Source: Onchocerca volvulus (Eukaryota; Nematoda; Chromadorea; Rhabditida; Onchocercidae). Taken from it: a stretch of 64,000 bases of DNA. The position numbers were made by a program, and so were the translations under genes. The notes under the pieces are model-generated. The model saw nothing but the letters and a program-made list of their open reading frames with translations, was not told the DNA's origin and did no database searches. Location: NCBI GenBank assembly GCA_000499405.2, contig HG738137.1:27463756-27527755 (forward strand). Direction: 5' to 3'. This document shows, one piece after another, positions 13,101-24,084 of the stretch (position 1 is its first letter; each line of letters opens with the position of its first letter).

Positions 13101-15137
13101 ATTCTCAACATTTTGTCTGGTAAAAAATAAAAAGCAATATTTTTGTTATAAATTCACGAAATGCTCTATTTTGAAATAATTTTATCCTCTTTTGATAATA
13201 ATGCTTTTGAAGAAAATATATCTTTTGTTACCAAATTTTGAATCAAAAAAAAAAAATCTTATGACAGTAATTTGTATGGATACTGAAAAAGTAATAAAAT
13301 TCATTTCGTATGAAAATTTTTAAAATTTCATTTTATATTTCAAATTTTTTTAGATCAACATTTTATCGCACCTGCAGCACGTGAAGCATTGTTATATGCA
13401 AGAAAAAATCTTATTGTTTATGCATATATATTTCAATATGAAAATGATCAATTATTGGCATCTGTGAGAAAAAATGGTTTGCAACGTGGTAAATTCTACG
13501 TTGTATTCAGAAGCAACACGTTGAAATTCTTTATCTTTCGTTTCGCATTTGCAATTGCTAGTTGCCTAAAATGCGATTTGTATTATATTGCAATTTTTTG
13601 TAGTAAATTTTAAATTTTTAAATTACTAAAAAATATATTCGATGATTGATTGATAAGATGAGCATTTGTAGGAGCATCGCACGCTAACGATTGTTCATTC
13701 ATTTTTAACAATCCTACACTCTCCGGTTCATCACTTAAAACAATTGAATGGAATGATGATGATCGAAAAATTATCCAACAACTTGTTAGCCAAATGGTTA
13801 ATTTCATTCGAAAAAGGTCAGAGATCACAGCTTTAAAATTTATGATAAAACGAAAATATGAAACATCATTTGGGCTGTAGCATTCAGAATAAGGAATTAA
13901 AAATTTATTTGGAAAAAATCTATTTTTTCCAAAAAAAATGGGACATATTTCAAAAATGATATTTTCTAGTTTTCGACAAACGAATGGAAAAGCTTTCGTA
14001 GAAGAAATGATATTTTGTGATAGCAATGAAGACAGAAAATTCTCAAATAAACTCTCAGAATTTTCCCGAAACTTCAAAGCGATTTTTAGAAATCTTAGTG
14101 AAGATGGTTTTGAGCGCTTCCGAACGATTTATCGTGTTGCTACGCCGATCAATAATAGGAATTTTACTGATCCAGTCGAATTCTACAGTAATGTAACCGG
14201 ATTTTGGCATGAAGTTCTACCAGCTATCGAACAATTACATATTGCGCCACAATATCGAGTACTTTTACAACCTTGTACTATGTGCCAATATCCGTATCAA
14301 ATACCGTTCTACATTATTCTTACAGTATTGGTAAGTTTCATTTTCGAATCAATTGTCACTTAATTTTTTTAAATCAATAAATGTATCTTGTCTCATGCTT
14401 CTGTTTCACGAATTTTTTAAGTGAAATTTCGTTATTGTAATCTCAAGATTGTAAACCAAAAAAATAAATTATTTTTTAAACAAATCATTTTTGATAGATC
14501 ATTTTAGATTTTATGAATCAATAACTAACTATCATTCAATAATATATGCATCAATTCTGTCATTGTTATTTTTCATAACCAGAAATCCTTTTTAGCAAAA
14601 TTTAGGAATCCATTCAGATGAATGATATGGGATGAAGATTTCATAGTTGTAAAATAATGAGTAAATATCAAATTATATTCTGCTACGTTCAGATTGTAAA
14701 TAATGTTGTGCATTTTCAAAATGTAAAACTTGCATTTCACATTTTATTAATAAATTTGATAAATTTAGATTATGTAGCATTATTTATTGATGTTGGCAAT
14801 AATATAGCTAAACTAAATAGAAAAACTGCAATCTTTATATCAGAAGCAGAAATTTGGTGTAATGAAAATGATAATCAACAATATGTTGGCAAACAAGAAA
14901 AATTTTTCAAATATCAAAAATTATGTCCAGTCATTGAGGCAGAAATTGAATTTTAGGATGTTTAAAAAGAAATTATAAATTGCTAATTTATTGCAGATTT
15001 TGGTTACAATTGGTTTATTAAGCATCTGTATTCATCGTCAACAACGTGTACGACAAAAGCCGATATATGCTATTGCACATGAATTGCAAGCGTTGAAAAA
15101 TGATGAAAAATTGAAGGTAGAACGGAAAATGCCTTAA
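7133..15137 (+). CDS. Cholinesterase-like adhesion molecule (neuroligin/CLAM type), catalytically inactive
   Basis: Fourteen phase-consistent exons: 7133-7238, 7508-7650, 9950-10099, 10560-10613, 10740-10839, 11512-11697, 12036-12259, 12331-12502 (or 12508), 12711-12793, 13026-13119, 13354-13488, 13672-13816, 13970-14330, 14997-15137; 697-699 residues. It has a signal peptide (MQFLYFSLLYLLHVTFGS), then carboxylesterase hallmarks: VPYAQPPVGSLRF, TEDCLY, IWLHGGSF, INYRLGPLG, a GGMGAG elbow and SGSSIAPWAV. A membrane helix spans about residues 642-664, followed by a 33-residue basic tail. The elbow is G-M-G-A-G, so the nucleophile Ser is Gly (about residue 230); the His region (GASHAND) and the acidic site (GEV after GVTN) remain. 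Ser loss plus a single C-terminal helix fits neuroligins and related adhesion proteins that bind partners at synapses or cell contacts. It is divergent, so orthology to nlg-1 is unproven. Intron 6 starts with GC. Confidence 0.85.
7239..7507 (+). other. CLAM intron 1
   Basis: Begins GTAAGT and ends TTTCAG, phase 1. It separates the signal-peptide exon from the first esterase-fold exon, and defines the start codon at 7133 as the only upstream ATG giving a signal peptide in frame. Confidence 0.7.
8500..8790 (-). repeat. Decayed solo LTR (BEL/Pao family) in CLAM intron 2
   Basis: The stretch aligns by eye, with substitutions and small gaps, to 29075-29310. Shared anchors include ATGAAGTC, the run GATAATTTGG..TTTTTTGATAGTA, ATTTGAT, AATTTTG..GTGT.GCT and CAAA.GATTGAA. 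The 29-kb copy flanks the BEL/Pao relic next to a primer-binding-site-like sequence, so this copy is best read as a solo LTR of the same family, same orientation, older and more diverged. It lies inside intron 2 of the CLAM gene and has no visible internal region. Confidence 0.45.
9485..9890. repeat. Imperfect direct duplication, about 85 bp, 313 bp apart
   Basis: The segments 9489-9575 and about 9802-9888 share the core TTAGA.ATCGTA.CATTCAT, then TATCTT.ATCTTAAGT.ATGAAT and AAATATT.TA.AATG.AAAT, with roughly four in five bases equal. Both lie in intron 2 of the CLAM gene just before exon 3. Confidence 0.7.
11698..12035 (+). other. GC-AG intron in CLAM gene (intron 6)
   Basis: The donor reads AAGG|GCAAGT and the acceptor TTTCTAG. 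Phase 1 on both sides requires exactly this GC donor, and joining rebuilds the conserved TKG-LFNGVILRSGS segment. GCAAGT otherwise matches the extended donor consensus, as is usual for GC-AG introns. Confidence 0.8.
14657..14956 (+). other. Open frame of 99 codons inside CLAM intron 13
   Basis: It runs from an ATG to a TAG between exons 13 and 14. The translation is rich in Asn, Lys, Ile and Leu, has no clear signal peptide or motif, and no splice or start context I can recognise. Most likely a chance frame, although its length is unusual for this AT-rich sequence. Confidence 0.15.
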
Positions 15138-16677
15138 TAAGTTGCTTGTGACAGCCTACAATAATTGATATCGGGATCTCATTTTGATGATTTGCTAATA
15201 TTTTTATAAATATTTAAAAAATTCCTTTTTCCAACAAGTCTTTAATTCATCTTCTTCATATTTAGCAAAACAATTAATTATTCTCCTCAACTTTTTATTC
15301 ACAATTTTCCCATTTGCTTGCTGGTTTCCTCATTTATCTAAGACACTTAATTTTATTCATCAATTTTTTATTTGCATACTTAATTACAAATCAGACAGAT
15401 TCGGTAATCCATGCACAGTAAAATTAGTGTCTGTTGACAGTTGAAAGGAATATAAATTGCTTAAATAGGACTAATTAATATTTGATTCTTGTCCGAAGAA
15501 AATATGATTCTCGATGTTTATCAATCAGTAAATAATGATTTTACTGTCGTTTCATTTTAATATTCTTCGATCAGATTATCATCGAAAATTTACATATTTA
15601 TTGGTGATACTGCCTATAGTAGTACTTCAGAATGGATATTTTTGTATCATGCTCACTACTTTATTAGAAAAAAAAAAAAAAAAAAAAAGGATATTGCCAT
15701 ATAATTGTTCAAATATTTATTTACGTTAAAAATCAATTTCTAAGTTATGTTGATTCTCAAAAGATCTAAATTTTTTCTTTTTAATTGTGCTCAATGGAGT
15801 CTGAACTAAATTATCAATTTAAAAAATTCAGGCTTTCAAGTTGGTTTCCTTGAAACTTTGGCAAGACTATGAAATAAAGTTATAAATTTGAAGCACAGCA
15901 GATTTACAATATAAATGAAAATTCAATAACAATATATATCTTAACTTAACTAGTTGCTCTTTCACGAAATTGCTGCAATAATAAGCAATCGAAAAAACTC
16001 GATATATGTCGGAAAAACCGTATTTTTTTCAAATATGGATATGATGAATAATCAAAAATCTTTGCATTATAGAAACATTGTTGTATTTGTAAACTTTTAA
16101 CCTTTATGCTATAATTAACATATTGTAAATTATTTGTTGCTGTGATGACATGGAATAAAAAGATTTCTTATCTGAAGGAATTCATTCATTCAATCCTTTG
16201 CTATGATCGATATTCGACGGGCAAAACTTTCTAAACTTCATCAAATCTTTTTAAATAGCACATACTCGTGGAAAAAATTATTTTTGTCGGAAATTAGTTC
16301 ACTTCTGTTTAACAATATAGAGAAAGAAGGATGTCTCCCTAATTTTTGCTAAGAAAAGTAAACAAAATTTATTAGATAAGATTGATTAAGAGCGGATTTT
16401 GCTGCTAATTGTTAAGTTTTATTCTTGAAAAAATTGAAGGAATGATTTTTTTTCTTTTTTTTTTAAGCTAAGGAATCTTTAGTAGCCTTGTTGAGGCTAC
16501 AGTCATCAGTGAATCTTGATACATATTAAACATCAGATTCTAGCTAACATTTTTATGCCAGTTTTATGGATATTTCAAAAAAAAAAAAAACCTTAAATTT
16601 TCAAAACAAAAAAAAAAAAAGAATTTCGAAAATCCAGAGAATTACGATTGATACACAACTAGAAAATTTTTTCACAG
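15138..16677. other. Intergenic stretch after the CLAM gene; LTR relic, no intact gene
   Basis: No coding similarity was found. The open frame 15535-15729 ends in a poly-A-coded lysine run and looks spurious. The only recognisable element is the LTR-like segment at 16040-16260. Confidence 0.55.
16040..16260 (+). repeat. LTR-like segment, inverted relative to the copy at 29.2-29.4 kb
   Basis: It matches the reverse complement of about 29235-29420. Shared blocks include AATCAAAAATCTTT, AAACTTTTAACCTTTATGCT, ATAAAAAGATTTCTTATCT, GGAATTCATTCATTCAATCC, TTTGCTATGATCGATATTCG and TTTC.AAA.TTCATCAAAT. One block of about 36 bp (around 16123-16158) is present here only. This copy is therefore an LTR fragment of the BEL/Pao-like family in the opposite orientation. 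Confidence 0.75.
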
Positions 16678-18677
16678 CTTGCTGATATAGATAGTTTGAC
16701 ACAGATCGACTACGGTGTCAATCAGGCAAGATATAATTTTGTAATAATTGCTTTCTTAAAATCCAATAGCTTTGAAAATTCGAATTAATCAAATTTTCAA
16801 TTTCAAGAATTATTTTGAATAAATAGCGTCAGGTTCTTATCATCATATTATATTACTAATTGATTTATATGAAAAAGTGGGAGAAAATTCTGTAAAGATT
16901 AAACACAATGGAGAATGCGATTAGTTGATAGATAAGTGTATGGTTGATGACATCGTTTTTCGAGAAGATTTATCACGTTTAAATTTTTTGATATCACTGT
17001 TGACATTTCTAACACATCGCGTGACTTGGTTTTTCTGTGACAAAGAGACCGTACGAAATGATGTCAGTCATAAAAAACAGACTGGATTTCAAATTTACTT
17101 TGTGTAAACATACCCCAATATAGTAATTTCAAAAACTTCTCGCTAAAAGGCATAAATATATATATCGATTTAAGAACAAAGAGTCGAATGTTTTGTTTAA
17201 TGTAAAATGAAATAAATGATCTTTGATTTCTTTTTCATTAAAATAATTTGAAATTGGTGAATTAACATAAATTAAAAGAAAGTTTTATTAATAGTTGTGT
17301 TATGTAAGATTTATCGGAATTTTATTGAAATTTCTCAAACTTGGATAATTAAACGACGAATGTAGAAAGAGATGAAATGAATACTTTTATATCTGTATCA
17401 AACAGAATAAGTAATATTACAGCACGATCAATGTAAAAGGAAACGAAAAAAGGGGATTTGAGGGAAATACTGGTGTGATGAAGCAAAGAAATTCGAGCAG
17501 CTAGTCGATCAAAAGCGAAGAATGTAACAATGATAAATGTGATAAGATTGGTGGATACTTATATAGTTATCGAAGCTACTATCACAGTTTACATTAAGGA
17601 TATAAAAAAAAAAATGCGCAAGCCTTGTCGGCACCTGATAGTTTACATGGAAATTCATAAGCTTGTTAAAGCTAGATAATTTACATAAGGATGCATAAAC
17701 TTTGCCGACGCCAGATGTTTACATAACCATGCACAAGACTGATAATATATGAAAGTTATTTTTTTTTTTGCAAATTGATTTCGGATTTCCGACAAGGTGT
17801 AGCAGACAGTTATTGTTAATTATCCATAATAAACTTTACCTACTTTGCCATATGGGCTTGGTAGGTCGTTTGTTGCAAAATTGGAAAACATTCCTGATCA
17901 TAGTTGATGTAACAACAAATTTATGTTAGGTCAAAGAACAGAAATAATTTTTTTTTTCTGCTGAAAAAATATTGATTTGATTTTATATTTCAGTCAGCGG
18001 TCCTCAAAATCGAATGTGTCTTATGATAACAATTTATGAAATGATGGGAGAAGATGATAGGTAGAAGAGCGAGATTTTACGCTGAATACGGCAAAAATTG
18101 CAAAGATTTTGAGGTTGACTAAAATAGAATATTTTATATTTGATACTTAAATGCATTTTTTTCTTATTTGTTTCTCTTATGAATATCTTCTGATAGCTGG
18201 ATCACGAACTGGAGCATATTAATAGCTAGATAACTTCTCGAGTTGAAATGATGGTAAATTGCCGACAACTTTTATGGATACTCGCATGGCGATGGAATTG
18301 AATTTCAACGAGCATTTTTGGATTTTAAACAGAGATTGGGTGATGTGATATGTGAGACAGGCAAAATATGGCTACAAGGACAAGGTTCAATAGCAATGTC
18401 TTGGTCACAACCGCTGTCCACCATAGTTTTTCATTACATGAAATATTGTTGTTAAGGAGATTTTAAATTTCAAGAAATTCACTTCGAATTTTAATTGAAT
18501 ATTGATTTTATTCTTTATCTTTCTAAATTTAAATGGTCATTCAACAGTGAAATTAAACATATGTATGGGAGTTTTTTGAAAAAAAGTATTCTAAATGTAA
18601 ATGATATCATGTTTAAAATTAAATTACTTATTGTGTTTGCGATTATCGTCGCATTGTTCTTTTACTTTTTATTTTAA
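16678..18677 (+). pseudogene. Decayed ionotropic glutamate receptor-like fragments (S2 ligand-binding lobe)
   Basis: Four short stretches occur in the order expected of an iGluR S2 lobe. (1) 16678-16785, behind a TTTCACAG acceptor, contains LADIDSLTQIDYGVNQ, resembling the ..DL..Q..I.YG motif. (2) 16840-16924 contains DLYEKVGENSV. (3) 17520-17590 contains CDKIGGYLYSY, resembling NC.L..IGG.LDSKGYG. (4) 18258-18452 contains FYGYSHGDGIEFQRAF and ICETGKIW, resembling the GYG.a.p.GS..R..F and L.E.G.i..L motifs. A hydrophobic frame at 18600-18676 could be the last helix. Stops and frame changes separate the pieces, and no transmembrane pore region was found upstream. This is motif matching by eye to a large family; a chance match for some pieces is possible. 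Confidence 0.35.
17560..17760. repeat. Degenerate tandem repeat, about 38-bp unit, 4-5 copies
   Basis: Copies share the pattern ATGC.CAAGC.TTG.C..C.. followed by GATA.TTTACAT.A.G. Successive starts are near 17577, 17615, 17655, 17693 and 17731. The last copy is partial. It lies between two of the glutamate-receptor-like fragments. Confidence 0.65.
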
Positions 18678-19475
18678 ACATCTAACTTAGCTAAAAGTTA
18701 CTGTATTTGTGCTATTGCACTACTAATATTTACTGATTTAGATCAATCTTCTTACCTTCTTGCAATGTAACACACTACATTTAAATTCGTCTAAATGTCA
18801 TTCTACACATTGCTATTAATAAAAATCCTCTTCCTTCTATGGCTTCATTTAAAATTTTATTTTTCTATTCTTTTTTTCCGTTTATAGTAAATTTTCGTAA
18901 GTAAAAATTTCATTTACATTCGATTACTCTATTCTTCTAATTAGTATTGTGAATTTTAAAAAATTATACCTTTTAAAGAGCAATTTTTCCCCATTGCATA
19001 GTATAGAAAAGGTAATAAATCATTGAAAGGATTTGACTCACAAAAACATCACGAAATTAAGTCGAAATTCCCCTCTTTCATTTCTTTTCCCATCCATTAT
19101 TTCTCCATTTTGATAAATGGAAATTTACTGCTAGTCTTGTTATAACTGTTGCTAAGTTTATTCAACTTATCTTTCAAAATATCCATATTTTTGAAATTTT
19201 TAAATGATAGAAAGTAATGTTTTAATGGATAAATTATCTGGAAGAGATGATAAATAATTTTGCAAAATACATACCACTGTATCTCCTAACTTCAACAAAT
19301 TTATGATTATAATTTCTCTGGTACTAATTTGATTAATCATTCTTTCTTCTTTATTTCCTTTGTATTTAATTTCTTTTTTTGATTTCTCTTTGCTTTGATT
19401 TTCTCAATTTGTCGAAATGTGACCATCATTCTTTATTAAATTTCAAAATCATTATTACATTTGCAGATACTGATT

Positions 19476-20346
19476 TTACTTTATCAAGTCAAGAGTATTT
19501 CTAACAAACGGCATCATATTTTTATTCAAAGCAGGCAGTTCTCCATTCCACATTGCACCACAATTCTCCAGTGTTGCTGCAATAATAGCGATAATTATAC
19601 CATTAAATAAAAAAATATTAAATTTATTCCTTTCCTAATAAAAGAAGCCAAGAATAAATATAAAAAAACTTATTTTAAAACAAAGAATTTTCAAACAAAG
19701 AATTTTCAAATTAAAAGTTCTTGAAATTCCTAATCACTGAATGGCAATAATATGAACATACATTTTTCTTCATGCGTTGTCATTATTAATTGATCATCAT
19801 CCCACAAATTAAAAGTGTTAACAGTTGCGATAACCTCCACAGCATCTGAAATTGATACGAATGCTCATCTAAATGTCACCACGTAACAATAGGAATTCTT
19901 GAGATTCAGAATTTCATCACTATCGCTATAGATGATGATCCCACAATAAATGTCATTTTGTCAATTTGAAAATTTGTCTTCTACTTTTTGTGAATTTTTT
20001 TCCGTCTAACTAAATGAGTATTGAAGTAACTCTTGTTGCCGTTACCATAAAAGTAAACGTTAATACTAGCATTGACAACAAGTTTTATCATTCAAAATGT
20101 TCCTGCTCTCGGATCATAAAGACTAAATACAAGAACTAGAATAATGTAGAAAGCAAAATATATCATAGACCTCAGATCAATAAGGCGCAATATTTTATCG
20201 ATAGATGACAAAAAAATTTGGATTTCATATGGAAACGGAGTGGAATCAATTAAAAAAGTGAAATGCTTACCTGCTTCTTTTTTTTCGCCACCCTGCGAAG
20301 GTCCGCAACAGATGATGAAAGCAAGATACACTATCAATCTTTTCAT
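19476..20346 (-). CDS. Small secreted protein, 86 residues, function unknown
   Basis: Exons on the minus strand are 20271-20346, 19762-19845 and 19476-19576 (TAA at 19476-19478). The donors are GTAAGC and GTATGT, the acceptors TTTCAG and ATTGCAG, and the phases are 1 and 1. The start was chosen at MKRLIVYLAFIICCG because it gives a clean signal peptide (residues 1-18) and a strong donor follows; a longer in-frame start at 20448 would bury it. The mature part, about 65 residues, is acidic, with DAVEVIATVNTF, NLWDDDQL and ENCGAMWNGELP. It has one mature Cys and no domain I recognise. Filarial genomes encode many small secreted proteins, so a role at the host interface is possible but is only inference. 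Confidence 0.6.
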
Positions 20347-22499
20347 ATTTGAAATCGGCTGTATTAAAATTCTAAAATGCTGTTTTTCTATATTCTGAAA
20401 TTTAGTTTTACGAACTATATAATATTTCATTATTTGTTTCATTTTCAACTAGCAACGATCCCGATATATTCCGAAATAAATTATATGGTTTCTATCGATC
20501 GAGCCTTGTATAATTATTTCTTTTATAAATGAAAATATTCATGAATGGATTATATAATTACACACTATTCTTGAAGAATTCGTCGTTGAAAGAAATATCA
20601 GAATTCAAGATATTTACTTTACGATCTCTCAAGAAAGGTAGAAGTAAGGCTCATTCTGAATAAAATCCGAGTTAGAACTTTAAAAGTATTTTCGATAACA
20701 TCAAAAGAAGAAAAGACAAAAACAGTAACTGATGAAAATTTATAAAATTTCGCTTTTTGTATTTTTCCGATGACCTCTTTCAGAATTAATTTTTTTCTCG
20801 CCCATATGCAAACTATTTATGTTTTTTGTTCTATGATCTAATTATTTGGCATTCCTAGGATCAAATGCAAAGATGGATTAAGTCTGACATGTGGAGAAGA
20901 CGTGACATAAATCGAAAATAAAAAAACGGGATTCTGACAATGCAGTTATTTACCGACAATACTACTATCATTAATGTTTTCGTATAAATTGTGAAAAATT
21001 AACTATTTTCTCGAAATATTTTTTAAAATGTCCGAAATCAAGTTTTTTTTTTCTATGAAATCTCTGCGACTGAAATTCTGAAAAATAAATATGTTGATTT
21101 ATTTTGAATAGAGTGATTCAAATTTAGTGTTGTAGAATTTTTTTTTAATGTTTAACAAATGTGTTAATATTTTATTGTAAAAAAAAAAACTTACTACAAA
21201 AGGCCAGCCATAATGAAAAATCTCTATGAAAATTGATAAATTAGTAAATTGGAACTGTATTTGATACAATTTTTGTATTATAATTTTGTCTTCTACGAAG
21301 TTAAGTTTCTGTTTGCTGAAACAAACAAAAAAAAAAAATATATATATATGTATATATATGTAATGTGATTAAATTTGTTCAGTCTATTCAAGACCATAGA
21401 TATTATGCAAATTTAAATTCAACAACTAGAAAAAGTTATTCATTTGATATCAAAAAGATTTTAAAAACATACAAAACTTATTCTATCCAATCAAGATGTA
21501 TGATGCATCTGATCTGTCATATAATTAAGCCCATTACTGCCACATTTCCTTTTATATCTCCTTGTTCGTCCTTGGCTTCAGGCACTTTTAGCATTGTTAT
21601 TTTGGCCATTTAAGATTTTTTTTCGCTGTTTAACAATTGCATACACATTGCGCCATGTTTACCACCTAAGTTAATACTAATTGTACTAATACTAATACAA
21701 TTTTTGCAACTGAAGAAATTGCAAAATTAAACTTAGTTACCTTCTGTAACAGAGTTGATTTCATAGTTTGTTTGACTTATTTGACCTCAGTTTTTTATGA
21801 AATTTTCCCCGCTGATTGCATACTGTTCTTGAAAGTATGAAAAGAAAAATCGGATCACTAGAATACAAAAATTATAGACTTTCAACATCTTAAACTCATT
21901 TTTTCCTTCATATGATATTGATGGTCAGAATCGATATGTTATCTGATGATTTGTAAAATAATGTTCGGCATTATGCAATCCCATTTAAATACTTAAGGCT
22001 TTTCCGTAGTCTTTGGTGTCATAGTTTTTGCTATCATAATAATGGCTGTCAATATTATTTGAAGGAAAAGGCTTCTCAAAAAATTTTTATCACCAAAAAT
22101 TCTATAAGTTCTTTTCATTTGTGTTTCAAGAATTTCCATTTTTTTTTGTAATATCTTTGAGCTATATAAAAAACCGCGATATTTATGTAAGCATAATTAT
22201 TTCAAACTGTGTAAATGAGGAAAAAAAAAAGAAAACCAAAAAAAAATTATTTATCATGAAAACCAAAGGCAAACAAATAACACTATGACCAATGCAAACA
22301 AGACTAATTTATATGTTATATGTTCGAAATACTGACACAGAAAATTCCTCATAGTTATATTTTAAGACTTTCATCGTATGTCAGTCGTGTCGATAAACCG
22401 AAATGCTGACATATCCAAATGCTATTTATTTATAATAAAAATTTGCAATCCCATACATGTAAGTCATTGCGCACAGTGGCCTTTTGTTTCTCATCATCT

Positions 22500-22765
22500 C
22501 ATTTGTTGATAATGCTCATGTGCTTTGTTTAAGAGTTATAAATGGCTGTAAAACATATTGTGGTTGTAAAACATGCTAATATCTGCAATTTTATAAGGAT
22601 TAATGTCATGCTCTTTATTTAAGCATTGCAAATGATTGTGAAATATGTCTGGAATATCATAGGGATTAATATCATGCTCTTTGTCTAATGGATTTCCATT
22701 GGCTGCAATCGATCAATTGTCGAATAATGTACGGACTAAATCCTTGTTCTTTGTTTAAATGTTTA
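22500..22765. repeat. Degenerate tandem repeat, 60-90 bp units, 4 copies
   Basis: Copies share a core of the form GGATTAAT.TCATGCTCTTTGT.TAA followed by a segment like GCAAATGGCTGTAAAACAT. Cores occur near 22504, 22596, 22658 and 22731. The spacing varies between about 60 and 90 bp because of indels. Confidence 0.6.
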
Positions 22766-22844
22766 AGCATTAATTATCTCTTATCCTTCAGTCTTTACTC
22801 ATACCAAATTTTTTTGTATGATTAATGTATGAACCTTCGCCTCT

Positions 22845-23110
22845 ATCAAGGATGTCCATAGAAAAGCGGAACTTTCGGGACAGCAGGATCAGTGCTTAAA
22901 TACATCAGCAGCAGAGCGGCACCAATCTCTGGAGCACTTCTATCATCGGTGCACCAAGGCTAGTGGCGGTTCAGTGTCTACAAGGTCGACATCATCGATC
23001 CATTAGCAACAAGGGAATTAGATCAGCGACAATCTCAGAAAATTTCCCTATCTCAACCAGTAAACCGTGCTTTTCTACTGACATTGATCAAGACAGCCAT
23101 ATTGTTTTAA
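22845..23110. other. GC-richer island, possible remnant of coding sequence
   Basis: The base composition jumps well above the flanks. A plus-strand frame 22845-23006 reads without stops (RKAELSGQQDQCLNTSAAER, then a His/Ser-rich stretch), and antisense frames are also partly open (for example TDDRSAPEIGAALLLMYLST). Neither has a splice context or similarity I recognise. It could be an exon remnant, a transposon piece or transferred DNA. Confidence 0.3.
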
Positions 23111-24084
23111 AGCTAAAACATTTTATTTTTTCTTTTTTTTTTTTTGGTTAGATGATCAGGGAATTTTAAGGGTAAAAACACAATTTCTGGTATTGCTAAT
23201 TCGACATTCTCCAAAATTGGCATTTTGTCTTTACATAGCCTTATCAAGTGGCCGTACTTACTTGCATCATGATGATAGTTCTTTGTAGTTTATCTTGGTA
23301 AGGCCTTTCTGAAATTATATTCCGATTTGATATGTGTACGAAAAACGATAAGAAGAAGCATTATACACCCAAAAAGAGCCGTTAGAAAAAAGCGCACAAA
23401 TGGATTTCTATAAAAAAGCAATGATTAAACGAAGTTTTATTTCTCTCAGTCATTTTTCTTTTTGAAATTTGAAATATCTCTAATTTTGTTCAAAAATCAT
23501 CAATTTTTGTTCGAATTATAATGCTGAAACTAAAAAAGTAGCAGAAAGAATGTATTTCGTAAACGTGCATAGAATCCAATTTTTTTTCTTGAATTATTTT
23601 TATTTTCAGAAAGCCGTTTTAAAAATTCACAGATTCCGACTTACTACTCAAGAGAATCTGTAGCAAAGTAAAAATCTAAATGAGAACAGTAATATCGAGC
23701 TAATAAATAAATATGATCAAAAACATATGGAGAAATGAACGGAGGAATTTTCAGAAATTTTCGTGCATAATAAATATCAAAGGATTGCACCAAGTTAATA
23801 AACATATAGTACTACTTCAAGAACTGAGGAAAAAAACAAGTTCATAAAGTGTGAAAAGAGATTTTTAAATCAGAAAACAAGCGGAAAACAAAACGACTAA
23901 TTTATGGATATATTGAGCTTTTTAAATGAAACAGTGCGAAATGCGACAGTTATAATTTAATTGAAACTATGGAAACATACAATAGGAAATGAGCGGTAAG
24001 TAAAAGAATAAAGTTCAAAGGTGAATTTCATGCAAAAAAATTTTTCAACATATTTACATTGTTTGGAAAGATTTTTCAAGATAT

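Larger units (their letters stand above)
20347..24084. other. Intergenic stretch with repeats, no intact gene
   Basis: Open frames at 21365-21613 and 22963-23151 have no supporting signals. It holds a TA-rich microsatellite at 21338-21362, a degenerate tandem repeat (22500-22765) and a GC-richer island (22845-23110) discussed separately. Confidence 0.55.

Noticed and set aside
13610..14077. Minus-strand open frame of 155 codons
   Set aside because: It is antisense to CLAM exons 12-13, which are phase-consistent and carry the GASHAND motif.
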